DNA from: Microcoleus sp. EPA2
GTDB taxonomy: Bacteria > Cyanobacteriota > Cyanobacteriia > Cyanobacteriales > Microcoleaceae
Reading direction: 5' to 3'
Assembly: GCA_020882975.1 (NCBI GenBank)
Contig: JAHRFD010000017.1
Location: 60,307 to 124,306, forward strand
Length of the DNA stretch: 64,000 nucleotides
Shown: positions 28,848-37,569 of the stretch, piece by piece
Numbering within the stretch: position 1 is the first letter of the stretch
Layout: the number at the start of each line of letters is the position of its first letter
Notes under the pieces: generated by a model
Told to the model about the DNA's origin: nothing
The model's input: the letters and a program-made list of their open reading frames with translations, nothing else
Databases searched by the model: none
Program-made: the position numbers and the translations under genes

Positions 28848-29954
28848 CTAGGCCCTAGGGCCATGTGTGATAATCATCCAAGGTTTTTCTACTATGCCGA
28901 TCGCACCTGATGGAAATGGATCGGTTTGCGATCGATTGGGTGCTACAATCAAAGTTGTGAGTTTTTCGATGCTGTCAAAACTGGGAGCACTTGGTAGTAT
29001 TTGTTGCAGTAGCTGTCGCATAGCTCGTCGCTGCAAGGAAAGGGGGGCTGCTCGCAAAATGGGGAGATTTAACTTGACTGGAAGTTGAAAAGTTCCGTAC
29101 TCTCCTTCGTTGATTTGTAACATCGCTCGCTGTAGCAATTCGGTGGCGGCAACTTCGAGATATTCGACATCAGCGCGGAGGATTTCGGCTGTTTGAGCGA
29201 GGGCTTGTTGGGTTTGGGGGTTAAAATGAGTTTCTAAATAAGGTAATAATTCCGATCGAATCCGGTTGCGGGCGTATTGCAAATCCTGGTTTGTGGAATC
29301 TTCCCAAATTGGTAGTTTTTGCTCTTGACAAAATTCGCCTGTTTGCGATCGACTTATTTCGAGCAAGGGACGAACTAAGTAGATTTGAGAGTTGAGATTG
29401 GGGATTTTCGATTCGGGATTTTCATTTACCTTCTCTAATCTACAATCTGAAATCGGCAATGGAAAATCGACAAGGGGGCGAACCCATGTGAGGGCTGAAA
29501 GTCCATCGGCACCGCTACCGCGAATTAGGTTGTAGAGGAGGGTTTCGGCGCGATCGCTCGCTGTGTGACCTGTAATAATGTAGGGGTAGTTATTGGCGAT
29601 CGCAATTTCGGTTAAACTTTGATATCGCCAGTTGCGGGCTGCTGCTTCAGTTTTCGGAATGCGATCGGCGGTTTTTTGATAATAGGATATTCCCCAATGT
29701 TTAGCTAAATTTTCTACATGATTTGCATTAGCTTCCGAATCCACACGCCAGCGGTGATCGCAGTGAACAATTGCTAATTGCCAGCCCCATTTTGGCTGCA
29801 AATCTAGGAGTAACTTCATGGCACACAAAGAATCTTGCCCGCCGGATACTGCTACTAATAATCGCTGATTTGGGGGCAATATTTTGCGGCGTAGCAGAGT
29901 CCGGTGCAGTTGAGCGTGGAGTTGTGTCCATTGGGAAGATAGGTGATTGGGCAT
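28848..29954 (-). CDS. tilS: tRNA(Ile)-lysidine synthase
   Basis: TilS modifies the wobble C of the CAU-anticodon isoleucine tRNA to lysidine, an essential step. 368 residues with ATP-pyrophosphatase loop AVSGGQDSLCA (about 33-43), HCDHRWR, and GHTASDRAETLLYNLIRGSG. An unusual stretch of about 28 residues (29380-29465) sits between VRPLVDF and the normal LVRPLLEI; its composition (Ser/Asn/Ile/Lys) suggests translated repetitive DNA. The C-terminal domain is shorter than in E. coli, as usual in cyanobacteria. Confidence 0.95.
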   Translation of the reverse strand: MPNHLSSQWTQLHAQLHRTLLRRKILPPNQRLLVAVSGGQDSLCAMKLLLDLQPKWGWQLAIVHCDHRWRVDSEANANHVENLAKHWGISYYQKTADRIPKTEAAARNWRYQSLTEIAIANNYPYIITGHTASDRAETLLYNLIRGSGADGLSALTWVRPLVDFPLPISDCRLEKVNENPESKIPNLNSQIYLVRPLLEISRSQTGEFCQEQKLPIWEDSTNQDLQYARNRIRSELLPYLETHFNPQTQQALAQTAEILRADVEYLEVAATELLQRAMLQINEGEYGTFQLPVKLNLPILRAAPLSLQRRAMRQLLQQILPSAPSFDSIEKLTTLIVAPNRSQTDPFPSGAIGIVEKPWMIITHGPRA

Positions 29955-30070
29955 AGATTATAACTTAAGAAACCGGGTTTTTTGATAAAATACTTCGTTG
30001 CAGCCCGGAGATTTCATCAAAAACCCGGTGTTCTCCTTCAGAATAGGGGGTGCATCTGTGTTTTCCAAAT
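29955..30070. repeat. Inverted repeat upstream of tilS
   Basis: ACCGGGTTTTTTGAT (29972-29986) and ATCAAAAACCCGGT (30016-30029) form a long hairpin with one bulge. The same AACCGGGTTT motif recurs at 62572. It overlaps the probable tilS leader or promoter. Confidence 0.6.
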
Positions 30071-30180
30071 ATATAGCAATCCTAAATCATTTGTGAAATT
30101 TCTCTCTTACCCCCTCCCCTTACTAAGGTCCGGGTTGGGGTGGGGTAAAAACTTTACGACTCCTGCAAGGATTGCTATAT
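30071..30180 (+). mobile_element. MITE-like element, copy 1
   Basis: 110 bp with 13-bp terminal inverted repeats ATATAGCAATCCT and AGGATTGCTATAT. The inside carries CCTTACTAAGGTCCGGGTTGGGGTGGGGTAAAAA. A second copy lies at 62459-62564. No transposase is encoded. Confidence 0.85.
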
Positions 30181-30321
30181 TTGTAGGGGCGAAGCATCAC
30201 CGCAGTAAATCTCTGGTTATAACTAATAAATTGTCTGCGGCTATGCTTCGCCTATGCAAAATCTGGATGCTCCCAGAATAGGTAAGTCTTGTAATTGTCC
30301 CAGTCCCATATAGGACTGATT

Positions 30322-31197
30322 TTATAGACTCAAGTTGCGCTTCAAAAAGGTTTCTAGGGATTCCATTTTGATGCCGTAAATTGCTTCTAAGTTATGCACT
30401 TCTTCCGGGGTACAGAAAAATTCATTACCTAGCAATACCCGTAAAGTACCCAAACCTTTTTGAGCTTGAGGGTTCAAAAAACCCAAGGCATTTCGCAATC
30501 CGTCAAACACCACCAGTGGCGGGTTAATGATTACAGGTTCGCGATTGAATAAGCGTCCAAAAATGCGTGCAATGTCATCTCTTGTCAGCACATCTGGGCC
30601 GCCGACGGGCAGAATTTGGTTGCGCGCACCTTCCACAGTTGAGGAGTCTACTGCAATACGAGCTAAGTCGTCGGTACTGACAACAGAGGTGCGGTTTTTG
30701 CCGTCGCCAATTAGCAGGTAAAGTCCGGTTTCTCGAAACCTTTCTGCTAAGGGTAACAAGCTGGAAGCAAAACCGGCGGGCCGCAAGATTGTATAATTCA
30801 ATCCGCTGTTTTGCAGGTATTTTTCGACTTCTCGCTTGGCTTTAAATACTGCCGAATCTTCGTATCCGCGATCGACTCCCAGTACCGAAAGAAATACAAA
30901 ATGCTCAACTCCGGCTTCCTTGGCGCAGTCGATTAATTCTATATTAGCGCGGTAGTGTACGGCTTGAACGTCGCCGCCAGTGCCGTGGGTGCTGATGACA
31001 CATTTGACTCCTTGGCAGGCTTTTTTAATATCTTTGTCTTGTTTCAAGTCGCCAATGAAAATTTCTGCGCCTCGGTTTTCTAGTTCTGAGTACCGAGATG
31101 CGAGGCGAACAAATGCGCGGACAGGTTTTTCTTGCTGTCTGATTTCTCGTACTATGCGGCGGCCTAGTGCGCCTGTTGCTCCGGTTACTAAGAACAT
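30322..31197 (-). CDS. NAD(P)-binding SDR/NmrA-like protein
   Basis: 291 residues from the ATG at 31197, which places MFLVTGATGALGRRIVREI at the N-terminus as expected for a Rossmann fold (GATGALG binds the dinucleotide); an upstream in-frame ATG at 31230 would add 11 polar residues. Further signs are STHGTGGD and VEHFVFLSVLGVD, while the catalytic YxxxK of classical SDRs is not evident, so it belongs to atypical (NmrA/Ycf39-like) members. Substrate unknown. Single gene. Confidence 0.85.
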   Translation of the reverse strand: MFLVTGATGALGRRIVREIRQQEKPVRAFVRLASRYSELENRGAEIFIGDLKQDKDIKKACQGVKCVISTHGTGGDVQAVHYRANIELIDCAKEAGVEHFVFLSVLGVDRGYEDSAVFKAKREVEKYLQNSGLNYTILRPAGFASSLLPLAERFRETGLYLLIGDGKNRTSVVSTDDLARIAVDSSTVEGARNQILPVGGPDVLTRDDIARIFGRLFNREPVIINPPLVVFDGLRNALGFLNPQAQKGLGTLRVLLGNEFFCTPEEVHNLEAIYGIKMESLETFLKRNLSL

Positions 31198-31365
31198 AAT
31201 GTTTAGTTGTTGGTTGTTCGCATTTTGCACTGTATCCCATTATAGCGGTTTTTCAGGGAGTTGGTAGTGAAGGGAGATAAAAAGGCGATCGCTTTGGTGT
31301 AATAACAAGTAAATAAATAAGGATACAATAAATATATCAATTAATTATCGAGAGGGCTGGGAGTC

Positions 31366-31926
31366 ATGGTAGGAATTGGAACCAAACTCACTTTAGCAGA
31401 ATTTCTAGCTTTGCCCGACGGAGATGTATATTATGAATTGGTAGATGGTGAAGCAGTTCCTAAAATGTCTCCTAAATTTTTTCATTCCAGTTTACAGGGA
31501 GCTTTATGTAGCCTAATTCGTGCATGGTGTAAAGGACGGGGGCGAGTGTTGCCAGAATGGGCAATTTTGTTAAAACGTCAGGGTAAAGATTGGGCACCTG
31601 TTCCAGATTTAACCTACATTTCCTATGAACGTTTACCGAAAAGTTGGCGGCGAAATGAAGCTTGTCCGGCAATTCCTGAATTGGTGATTGAGATTATATC
31701 GCCGGCTCAAACGATGAAGGAATTTGAAGAGAAGGCGAAAGATTATTTGGCTGCGGGTGTTCTACGAGTTTGGGTGGTTGATCCAGAGGCTATTTTAATT
31801 AGAAGTTTTTTCCCCGATGGTTCTAGTCAAATTTATACGGATAATATGCCGATTGTGGATGAGTTGTTGCCTGGTTGGGAGTTGACGACTAGACTAATTT
31901 TTGAAGAAGCGGAGTTGATTGATTGA
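31366..31926 (+). CDS. Uma2-family putative nuclease
   Basis: 186 residues of the Uma2 family (DUF820), extremely multiplied in cyanobacteria. The PD-(D/E)xK-type core is readable: VPDLTYIS, PELVIEIISP and KAKDYLAAGVLRVWVVDP. N-terminus has the usual LTLAEFLALPDGDVYYELVDGE. Biological role is not established for the family; mobility or DNA metabolism have been proposed. Good ATG at 31366 preceded by GAGAGGGCTGGGAG. Confidence 0.9.
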   Translation: MVGIGTKLTLAEFLALPDGDVYYELVDGEAVPKMSPKFFHSSLQGALCSLIRAWCKGRGRVLPEWAILLKRQGKDWAPVPDLTYISYERLPKSWRRNEACPAIPELVIEIISPAQTMKEFEEKAKDYLAAGVLRVWVVDPEAILIRSFFPDGSSQIYTDNMPIVDELLPGWELTTRLIFEEAELID

Positions 31927-32017
31927 GTGCTTGCGGGCGATCGCTTTTTTGGGAATGTGTGACCATATATATTTAATGTATCGTAATATTCATCCTAAGA
32001 ATTTAATCGAATGATAA

Positions 32018-32104
32018 ATGCTTTGCTATGACTTTCTACAGCCTTACCCATCCGCACAGGAGGCATGGCAGGCATTGAAAGGGTTAGACAGTGCTATTAA
32101 GTAG
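32018..32104 (+). pseudogene. C-terminal remnant of a Ser/Thr protein kinase
   Basis: A 28-residue frame, MLCYDFLQPYPSAQEAWQAL and on to GLDSAIK, reads like the end of a Hanks-type kinase domain (compare RYHFHDRYESASEALQAL in the gene that follows). It is immediately preceded by two stops and has no N-terminal part. I read it as what is left after deletion of an older kinase gene in the 31927-32173 spacer. Confidence 0.5.
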
Positions 32105-32173
32105 CAACAATTTATATTGTGTGGCATAATTATCATCACTTAAATTACCAAATTAAAGATTTAGCTCAACGGT

Positions 32174-34486
32174 ATGAATCTAAATCCAGGGGATGTGATT
32201 GGCGGTCAATACAAAATTATAAAGGAATTGGGGCGAGGATGTAGCCAGACGTATCTAGCTGAAGATAAAAACAATTCATCTCGGCAAGTTGTTGTTGTCA
32301 AAGAAATTATACCGTTATCTAACGATCCAGCCATCTTGCAAGAAACTAAATATAGATTTGAAATAGAAGCTAAAGTTTTGAAACGCTTAGGAAGGCACTC
32401 TCAAATACCGGAGATGTCTAATAGTTTTGAAATACAAGGAAAATTCTATCTAATTCAAGAGTTTATTGAAGGGGATACCCTCAGCAAAGAACTGACAATA
32501 GGCAATCGGTTGCCAGAATACGAGGTGATTAACCTGTTGCAGGAAATCCTGGAAATTATTAAATTTATTCATGGGGAACAAGTGATTCACCGGGATATTA
32601 AACCAGCTAATATAATTCGCCGTCGGCGAGACAAAAAGCTGGTTTTAATTGACTTTGGAACAGTCCAAGAAATCAGTAACTTGGGAGAATCTGCGGGGTC
32701 ATTGAACCCAACAATATCCTGTGGGACACCTGGTTATATGCCTCCTGAACAATGCAATCGACAAGCAAGATTTAGCAGCGATATCTATGCTGTAGGAATG
32801 ATTGGCATCCAAGCACTCACGGGATTAGATCCTTTAAAGCAAATACAAGCAGATCTAAAGGGTGAAAAAATCTGGCGTCCTTGGGCACAGGTTTCTCCTG
32901 AGTTAGCCAAAATTTTAGACAAAATGGTGCGGTATCACTTCCACGATCGATACGAGTCGGCATCTGAGGCATTGCAGGCATTGCAGGCATTGCAAGCATT
33001 GCAACGGATCGATATTCCACCCCAAAGGTGGCGGCAATGGGTATTTTCCCAACTCACTCAGTTGATGTCGCAGTTATGCCGTTTGAGTCGCAAGAAAATC
33101 TTGTGGTTGGGATTAGCTGTAGCAACATTGGCTGGTGCGATCGCTTTTTCACAATTACTCTCTTCACAACCAAAGATTGCTCCGGGGGAAAAGCATTTAA
33201 GTTATGGTCAAAAAGTCCTAATCCCCGGCTCGATACTATCAGAAAAGGAAAAGGGGGTCAAAGCATTCGCTGACGGTAAGTACAGTGAAGCAATTAGGTT
33301 ATTTGAGCAGGCTAGGAAAAAAACACCCAGAGATCCGGAAACTTTAATTTATCTCAATAACGCTCGGATAGCAGATCAAAATTTGCCTGCTTACACGATC
33401 GCAGTTGCTGCCCCTTTCGATAGCGGTAAAGACGATGTAAACCAATCGGGGCAGGAACTTCTGCGAGGGGTTGCCCAAGCTCAAGATGAGGTCAATTGGG
33501 GACAAAAAATTAATGGTAAGAGTCTGAAAGTGGCGATCGCAGATGATGCTGACAAAGAAGACCAGGGTACTGAGATAGCGAAGGTTTTGACAGCTAAATC
33601 AGATATCTTAGCTGTCGTCGGTCACTTTTCCAGTTCAGTAACTCTCAAGACTGCTCCTGTTTATGAAAAGGAAAAATTAGTATTAGTGTCTCCTACAAGT
33701 ACATCGGAAGATATCTCACAATCGGGTGATTTTATATTTCGCAGCGTCTCTAGCGATCGGGTAGCTGCCCAAAGCTTGTCTAGTTACTTGCTTAATAGAG
33801 CCCGTCAGCAGAGAGTGGCAGTTTTTTACTATCCAGGAAATCCTTACAGCCAATCTCTCAAGGATAGATTCCAAACTAACTTTATATCTGGTGGTGGAAA
33901 GATAGTCGAGGAATTTGATTTATCTAGCCCTCTGTTCAAGCCAAATCTAGCTGTAGAGAAGGCTAAAAAATTAGAAGCTACAGGGCTTGTTTTATTTCCG
34001 AATATCTCAACTCGTAACGGAGCAATAAACACCATTGAAGCAAATCGCTATGGCTATTGCATGGTAGGAGGAGATAGCCTCTACAATTCTCAGACATTGA
34101 AGGAGGCTGGCGAAGAAGGTGTCAACCGCCTGGTTATAGCTACTTTTTGGCATAGATTGAACAGTCCAAATCAACAATTTCCAAAAGATAGTGAGGATTT
34201 ATGGCGAGCTCCAGTCAGTCCCAATACGGCATCAGCTTATGATGCAACTCGTGCGGTGATAACAGCCTTAAAAACTCTGCCACAACCAACCCGCATTAAT
34301 ATCCAAGAGGCTTTGGCTAATCCTAGTTTTAATACTATTGGAGCTACAGGTAAAATAAGTTTTGACAAAAATGGCGATCGTAAGGAGCCAATTATTCAAT
34401 TGGTAGCAGTAGTCCCGTCTAGCAATAACTCTGCTTATGAATTTGTGCCTATAGACGATCCCAGAGTGCGCTTTGATTGTCAATAA
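32174..34486 (+). CDS. Ser/Thr kinase fused to a periplasmic-binding-like receptor domain
   Basis: 770 residues. The kinase domain (about 13-275) has Lys43 (VVKEI), HRD at 139-141 (VIHRDIKPANI) and DFG at 160-162, so it is expected to be active. Following a 9-bp microrepeat encoding LQALQALQALQ, there is one membrane segment (about 306-328), a TPR-like piece, and a complete type I periplasmic-binding domain (about 400-755) like branched-chain amino-acid receptors (YTIAVAAPFDSG, AVVGHFSSSVTLKTAPVYE). The topology makes a one-pass receptor: ligand outside, kinase in cytoplasm. No transporter genes are adjacent. Ligand unknown. Confidence 0.88.
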   Translation: MNLNPGDVIGGQYKIIKELGRGCSQTYLAEDKNNSSRQVVVVKEIIPLSNDPAILQETKYRFEIEAKVLKRLGRHSQIPEMSNSFEIQGKFYLIQEFIEGDTLSKELTIGNRLPEYEVINLLQEILEIIKFIHGEQVIHRDIKPANIIRRRRDKKLVLIDFGTVQEISNLGESAGSLNPTISCGTPGYMPPEQCNRQARFSSDIYAVGMIGIQALTGLDPLKQIQADLKGEKIWRPWAQVSPELAKILDKMVRYHFHDRYESASEALQALQALQALQRIDIPPQRWRQWVFSQLTQLMSQLCRLSRKKILWLGLAVATLAGAIAFSQLLSSQPKIAPGEKHLSYGQKVLIPGSILSEKEKGVKAFADGKYSEAIRLFEQARKKTPRDPETLIYLNNARIADQNLPAYTIAVAAPFDSGKDDVNQSGQELLRGVAQAQDEVNWGQKINGKSLKVAIADDADKEDQGTEIAKVLTAKSDILAVVGHFSSSVTLKTAPVYEKEKLVLVSPTSTSEDISQSGDFIFRSVSSDRVAAQSLSSYLLNRARQQRVAVFYYPGNPYSQSLKDRFQTNFISGGGKIVEEFDLSSPLFKPNLAVEKAKKLEATGLVLFPNISTRNGAINTIEANRYGYCMVGGDSLYNSQTLKEAGEEGVNRLVIATFWHRLNSPNQQFPKDSEDLWRAPVSPNTASAYDATRAVITALKTLPQPTRINIQEALANPSFNTIGATGKISFDKNGDRKEPIIQLVAVVPSSNNSAYEFVPIDDPRVRFDCQ

Positions 34487-34500
34487 CTAAGTGCGATCGC

Positions 34501-34866
34501 TCACAAACCTAAAATCACACGCATGGCTACTGCCAGCTCATCCATATAATTTTCATCTAAATGACCGATTACCCTAATAACCCTGGATTTGTCGATGACT
34601 CGAATCTGTTCGCAAAGTATTACTGAATCTTGATTTAAACCCCCAACTCCAGATGGAACAAATACATGAGAAGGTAAAAGAGCGCGACGAATCTTCGTAG
34701 TAAACGGTGCAATAATAGTATGAGGACTTACTGCATTAGCACGGTCAATTTGTAAGATGACAACAGGTCTGATACCAGCTTGCTCTGTACCAACTACCGG
34801 ATTCAAATCGCATAATACGACATCTCCTCTTCTATATGTTAGGTTTACTGATGAAGATCCTACCAT
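34501..34866 (-). CDS. MazF/PemK-type toxin
   Basis: 121 residues of the MazF/PemK fold: RRGDVVLCDLNPVVGTEQAGIRPVVILQ, then IIAPFTT and LCEQIRVIDKSRV. Such toxins are mRNA endoribonucleases; the Arg and Thr of the usual site (RPVVI, FTT) are present. It overlaps the antitoxin by 7 bp and must be translated after it. Confidence 0.9.
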   Translation of the reverse strand: MVGSSSVNLTYRRGDVVLCDLNPVVGTEQAGIRPVVILQIDRANAVSPHTIIAPFTTKIRRALLPSHVFVPSGVGGLNQDSVILCEQIRVIDKSRVIRVIGHLDENYMDELAVAMRVILGL

Positions 34867-35060
34867 TGAATTTCTCCACGGGCTAACTTTTCTTCGTAGG
34901 CTTCTAAATTCCTTAAATAGTCAGAAAAGTCGGATTCAGTAAGCTGTGGCAATTCACTATTGTATTTGAGGAGCAAAAAGTCTATAAAATCATTCACCTC
35001 TTGAACAAGAGACTCTGGCATTTGGCTAATTTTAGCAATAGTTAGATCGTATACTGTCAT
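34860..35060 (-). CDS. Antitoxin (DUF2281-like) of the MazF pair
   Basis: 66 residues starting MTVYDLTIAKISQMPESLVQEVNDFIDFLL, a pattern typical of DUF2281 antitoxin-type proteins: N-terminal helical segment and an acidic, probably disordered C-terminus (TESDFSDYLRNLEAYEEKLA) that would wrap around the toxin. It is directly upstream of and overlapping the toxin gene, ten bases after the DUF2786 gene region. Confidence 0.8.
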   Translation of the reverse strand: MTVYDLTIAKISQMPESLVQEVNDFIDFLLLKYNSELPQLTESDFSDYLRNLEAYEEKLARGEIQW

Positions 35061-35069
35061 GTTTTTACC

Positions 35070-35789
35070 TCAAAGACTTTCATTGAGTTGTTTCAACTCC
35101 CCTTGGGACTGCACTTGCTTGTGCAAACTAATTTTGTCGCCCACTTCATACCCAGAATTAAAACCAGCCTCGCTGCTGATTTGAGAACCTGTCCGAGTTT
35201 TAACTTTAGCACCCAAACTCTGTAAATAATCTGCGATCGCCTGTTGATTCTTCTCAAACATCGATCGCACCACAATCGCCGGAGTCGCCGCCACATCCCC
35301 CACACCCGGAATCCCCGACTCTTCCATTTGCTGCTTTTGTTCCAACAATCTCTGTCTCAATCTCGTCGCGCAGCCCACCCGAAAAGCATTGAGATAAGCC
35401 AATCCCCGCCCACTTCCTTTGCGGTATTTCGCCCTCCGTTCGATCGCCTGACTCAAATACTCGTAAAGATGGGTACACACAATCAAATTAGTAGAAGTTC
35501 CCACCAAAAACATACTACCAGTATAACTATTTCGCATCGCATTACAACCGTTAGCTTCACCAATTCCCGAAAGTAAAATCATCTTCCAAGTCACATAGCG
35601 CGGTGTAGTTTCCACTCCACTTTCGCTAATTTCTTCCTGTTGATTCGGACCTAAATCAGCGAGACTGAGATTGTATTGTGCTAGCAAAAGTGAAGCTTTT
35701 TCAGCCGCCGCAGTCGATTCGTTTTCATTGGATGAAGTAGCGAGGGCTAGCAGCTTTTTGATTTTTTCGACAATATTTGTGTCTGCCAT
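35070..35789 (-). CDS. DUF2786-containing protein
   Basis: 239 residues. The N-terminus (EKIKKLLALATSSNENESTAAAEKASLLLAQYNL) is the conserved DUF2786 helix pair, found in phage and bacterial proteins of unknown function. The C-terminal part has GSMFLVGTSTNLIVCTHLYEYL, and an Arg/Lys-rich region with FRVGCATRLRQRL. It lies just upstream of the toxin-antitoxin pair on the same strand with only 9 bp between, so they may be one transcript. Confidence 0.8.
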   Translation of the reverse strand: MADTNIVEKIKKLLALATSSNENESTAAAEKASLLLAQYNLSLADLGPNQQEEISESGVETTPRYVTWKMILLSGIGEANGCNAMRNSYTGSMFLVGTSTNLIVCTHLYEYLSQAIERRAKYRKGSGRGLAYLNAFRVGCATRLRQRLLEQKQQMEESGIPGVGDVAATPAIVVRSMFEKNQQAIADYLQSLGAKVKTRTGSQISSEAGFNSGYEVGDKISLHKQVQSQGELKQLNESL

Positions 35790-36130
35790 TGTTCAATCAA
35801 TTTTAGGGTGAGAGGACGCGGTGGCAAGGATTCGGGGATGTTCTGATTTTAGTATAGCGTGGAATGTGCGATGTTTTTTGAGGATTTTTTTGAACCACAG
35901 AGGGCGCAGAGGGCGCAGAGAGAGGAAGAAATTCCTGGAGGGATTGACAAGGTAATTATTTCATTCACAAGTGTTGTGATGAATCTCAAATTTTTGCTAC
36001 ACCATGACTATCCGTAAGTCCTATTTAAGATTATGTCATTCATTGAATAGGATTTTTTTGAACCGCAGAGGCCGCAGAGGGCGCAGAGAGAGGAAGAAAG
36101 AAGTTTGCAAATTATGGGCGGATTTGGATA
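35790..36130. repeat. Spacer with two copies of GAACC(A/G)CAGAGG repeat
   Basis: Two copies of a GC-rich repeat, TTTTTTGAACCACAGAGGGC... at about 35886-35931 and TTTTTTTGAACCGCAGAGGCC... at about 36054-36099, both ending CAGAGAGAGGAAGAAA. Between them is unique A/T-rich sequence. No gene seen. Confidence 0.75.
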
Positions 36131-37345
36131 TTATTCGAGGGCTTCTAGGACTGATTTGGGTGACAATTTATCTTTAAACCAGATTACTTTTGCTGGTACG
36201 TCTTTTACTTTTACTCCGGCTTTTTCTAAGTTCAGTCTTTCGGAAATAGCCAAGATTAAATTATCGCATTCGGACTTATGTACTTGGGCAAATTTCTTTT
36301 GCAAATACTCCGGCCGCCAATAACCAACTATTTCTAATAAAAAAACTCGCCCGTCGGGATGTACTAACCGAAAGTCGGGAATCATCACGCTTCCGGGAAT
36401 GGGAATTAAATCTACTTCTCGTTCTAGTTTCCACTCGGTTTTTGTGGAATTCCATCTCTCGGCAAATGCTGCTTCTAACATACTATCATAGGGTTTTCCT
36501 GGTGGATAGTGGCTGACTAATCCGCACTCGGAATTTAGGGTGAATTTACCTGTTTTTAATACGCCAGTAAAAGGGTCTTTTGTTTGCAGTGTTGAGTGCA
36601 TACTCCATTTGGTTACGTGTAGCAGGGCGGGTAGCATTTTTGCTAGGGCTAAGCCGTAGCGGGTGCTGGGTTTGAATAAGCTTGTCGGTCCGTCGATGGT
36701 GAGGGTGAAACCATGTTCGGCATCGCCTTCTATGTAAGTCATTAATTGGAATAGTTTCAGATAGCGAAATAGGAGTTTGTATTCTCCTGGATCGTTGCGG
36801 TGGGCGTTTAATTGGACTTGACTGGCGCGATAAAATATGCCTTGGACTTGAGAAAGGTTGTACCGATGTAAGAGTGCTTCTGGTGTGGGTGTGTCGAATT
36901 GGGTGAAGATTTTGTTTTCGTTTAAATCTGCGTATAAACCTGTAGTTATTTCGTTGGTTAAAACTTCTCTATTTAATTTTTGACCTAGTTCAAGTGCTAA
37001 TGTTTCGAGGGTTAATTGGGTGGAATTGTTGCTGGGTACGGATTGTGCTGCTAGGGCAAATACGCGCTGTCTCAATGCAATTGGTTCTAGGGGACTGATG
37101 ATTTCAAAGGTGCTGAAACCGCCTTTGAGTAGGTGGGCTAATCCGCGTTTTAGTCGGTAGTCGGGACTGTCGCCTTCTAGTTCTTGCAACCGTTTGTCTA
37201 GTTCGCCTTGGGTTTTGCCGATCGCACTTTGGAAGCAATCAATCATTTCGGCGGCTGCTTCTAGGTTTTTAGCATCTATCTTCAGGCGTAGGGGGACGAT
37301 CGATTCGCCGTTTTGGCGGTGACTTAGTAGTTCGGTTGGTAGCAT
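36131..37345 (-). CDS. DUF790 (Bax1-like) nuclease
   Basis: 404 residues of DUF790, the family of archaeal Bax1, a structure-specific endonuclease partnered with XPB helicase. The C-terminal nuclease region shows PELIVE-like organisation: VMIPDFRLVHPDGRVFLLEIVGYWRPEYLQKK (about 325-355), a PD...E-x-(V/G) core of PD-(D/E)xK type. N-terminus MLPTELLSHRQNGESIVPLRL. Its partner XPB is 9 kb away on the same strand across a three-gene insertion. The first 74 bp of the gene also occur at 45861-45934. Its present 5' flank (37346-37569) belongs to the insertion, so its regulation has probably changed. Confidence 0.9.
   Translation of the reverse strand: MLPTELLSHRQNGESIVPLRLKIDAKNLEAAAEMIDCFQSAIGKTQGELDKRLQELEGDSPDYRLKRGLAHLLKGGFSTFEIISPLEPIALRQRVFALAAQSVPSNNSTQLTLETLALELGQKLNREVLTNEITTGLYADLNENKIFTQFDTPTPEALLHRYNLSQVQGIFYRASQVQLNAHRNDPGEYKLLFRYLKLFQLMTYIEGDAEHGFTLTIDGPTSLFKPSTRYGLALAKMLPALLHVTKWSMHSTLQTKDPFTGVLKTGKFTLNSECGLVSHYPPGKPYDSMLEAAFAERWNSTKTEWKLEREVDLIPIPGSVMIPDFRLVHPDGRVFLLEIVGYWRPEYLQKKFAQVHKSECDNLILAISERLNLEKAGVKVKDVPAKVIWFKDKLSPKSVLEALE
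37272..37345 (-). repeat. 74-bp direct repeat, left copy (start of DUF790)
   Basis: The first 74 bp of the DUF790 gene equal 45861-45934 in the same orientation, with a single silent difference (T/G at 37277 against 45866). Homology ends sharply at the ATG on one side and after the 25th codon on the other. The two copies flank the pPIWI-RE island exactly. Confidence 0.97.
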
Positions 37346-37503
37346 TTGTTATTTTTAACGAACCGCGAAGGCGCGAAGAACGCGAAGGGTACGCTGAGGG
37401 GTATTTGTTTAGTTATACCGCTTTTGGAATCTTTGCTGTGGGAAGCTTTCAGGGGAAATAACCCATTTTTTACCGGTTTGTCGCTATAGGCGGGAAAAAC
37501 TTG

Positions 37504-37543
37504 TTGACATTCGGATTTACATCGTTTAATGTAAACGTATAAA
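37504..37543 (+). promoter_or_regulatory. Candidate promoter and operator of the pPIWI-RE operon
   Basis: TTTACA (37516-37521) and TATAAA (37538-37543) are spaced 16 bp; a further TTGACA lies at 37504. The palindrome TTTACAT-cgttta-ATGTAAA (37516-37535) covers the -35 to -10 interval, and a third half-site ATGTAAA follows at 37543-37549. This looks like an operator where a repressor would block the operon. The site is 20-60 bp before the first gene's ATG. The divergent DUF790 gene starts 224 bp away. Confidence 0.5.
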
Positions 37544-37569
37544 TGTAAAATACTAGGTGCTTTACAGTC

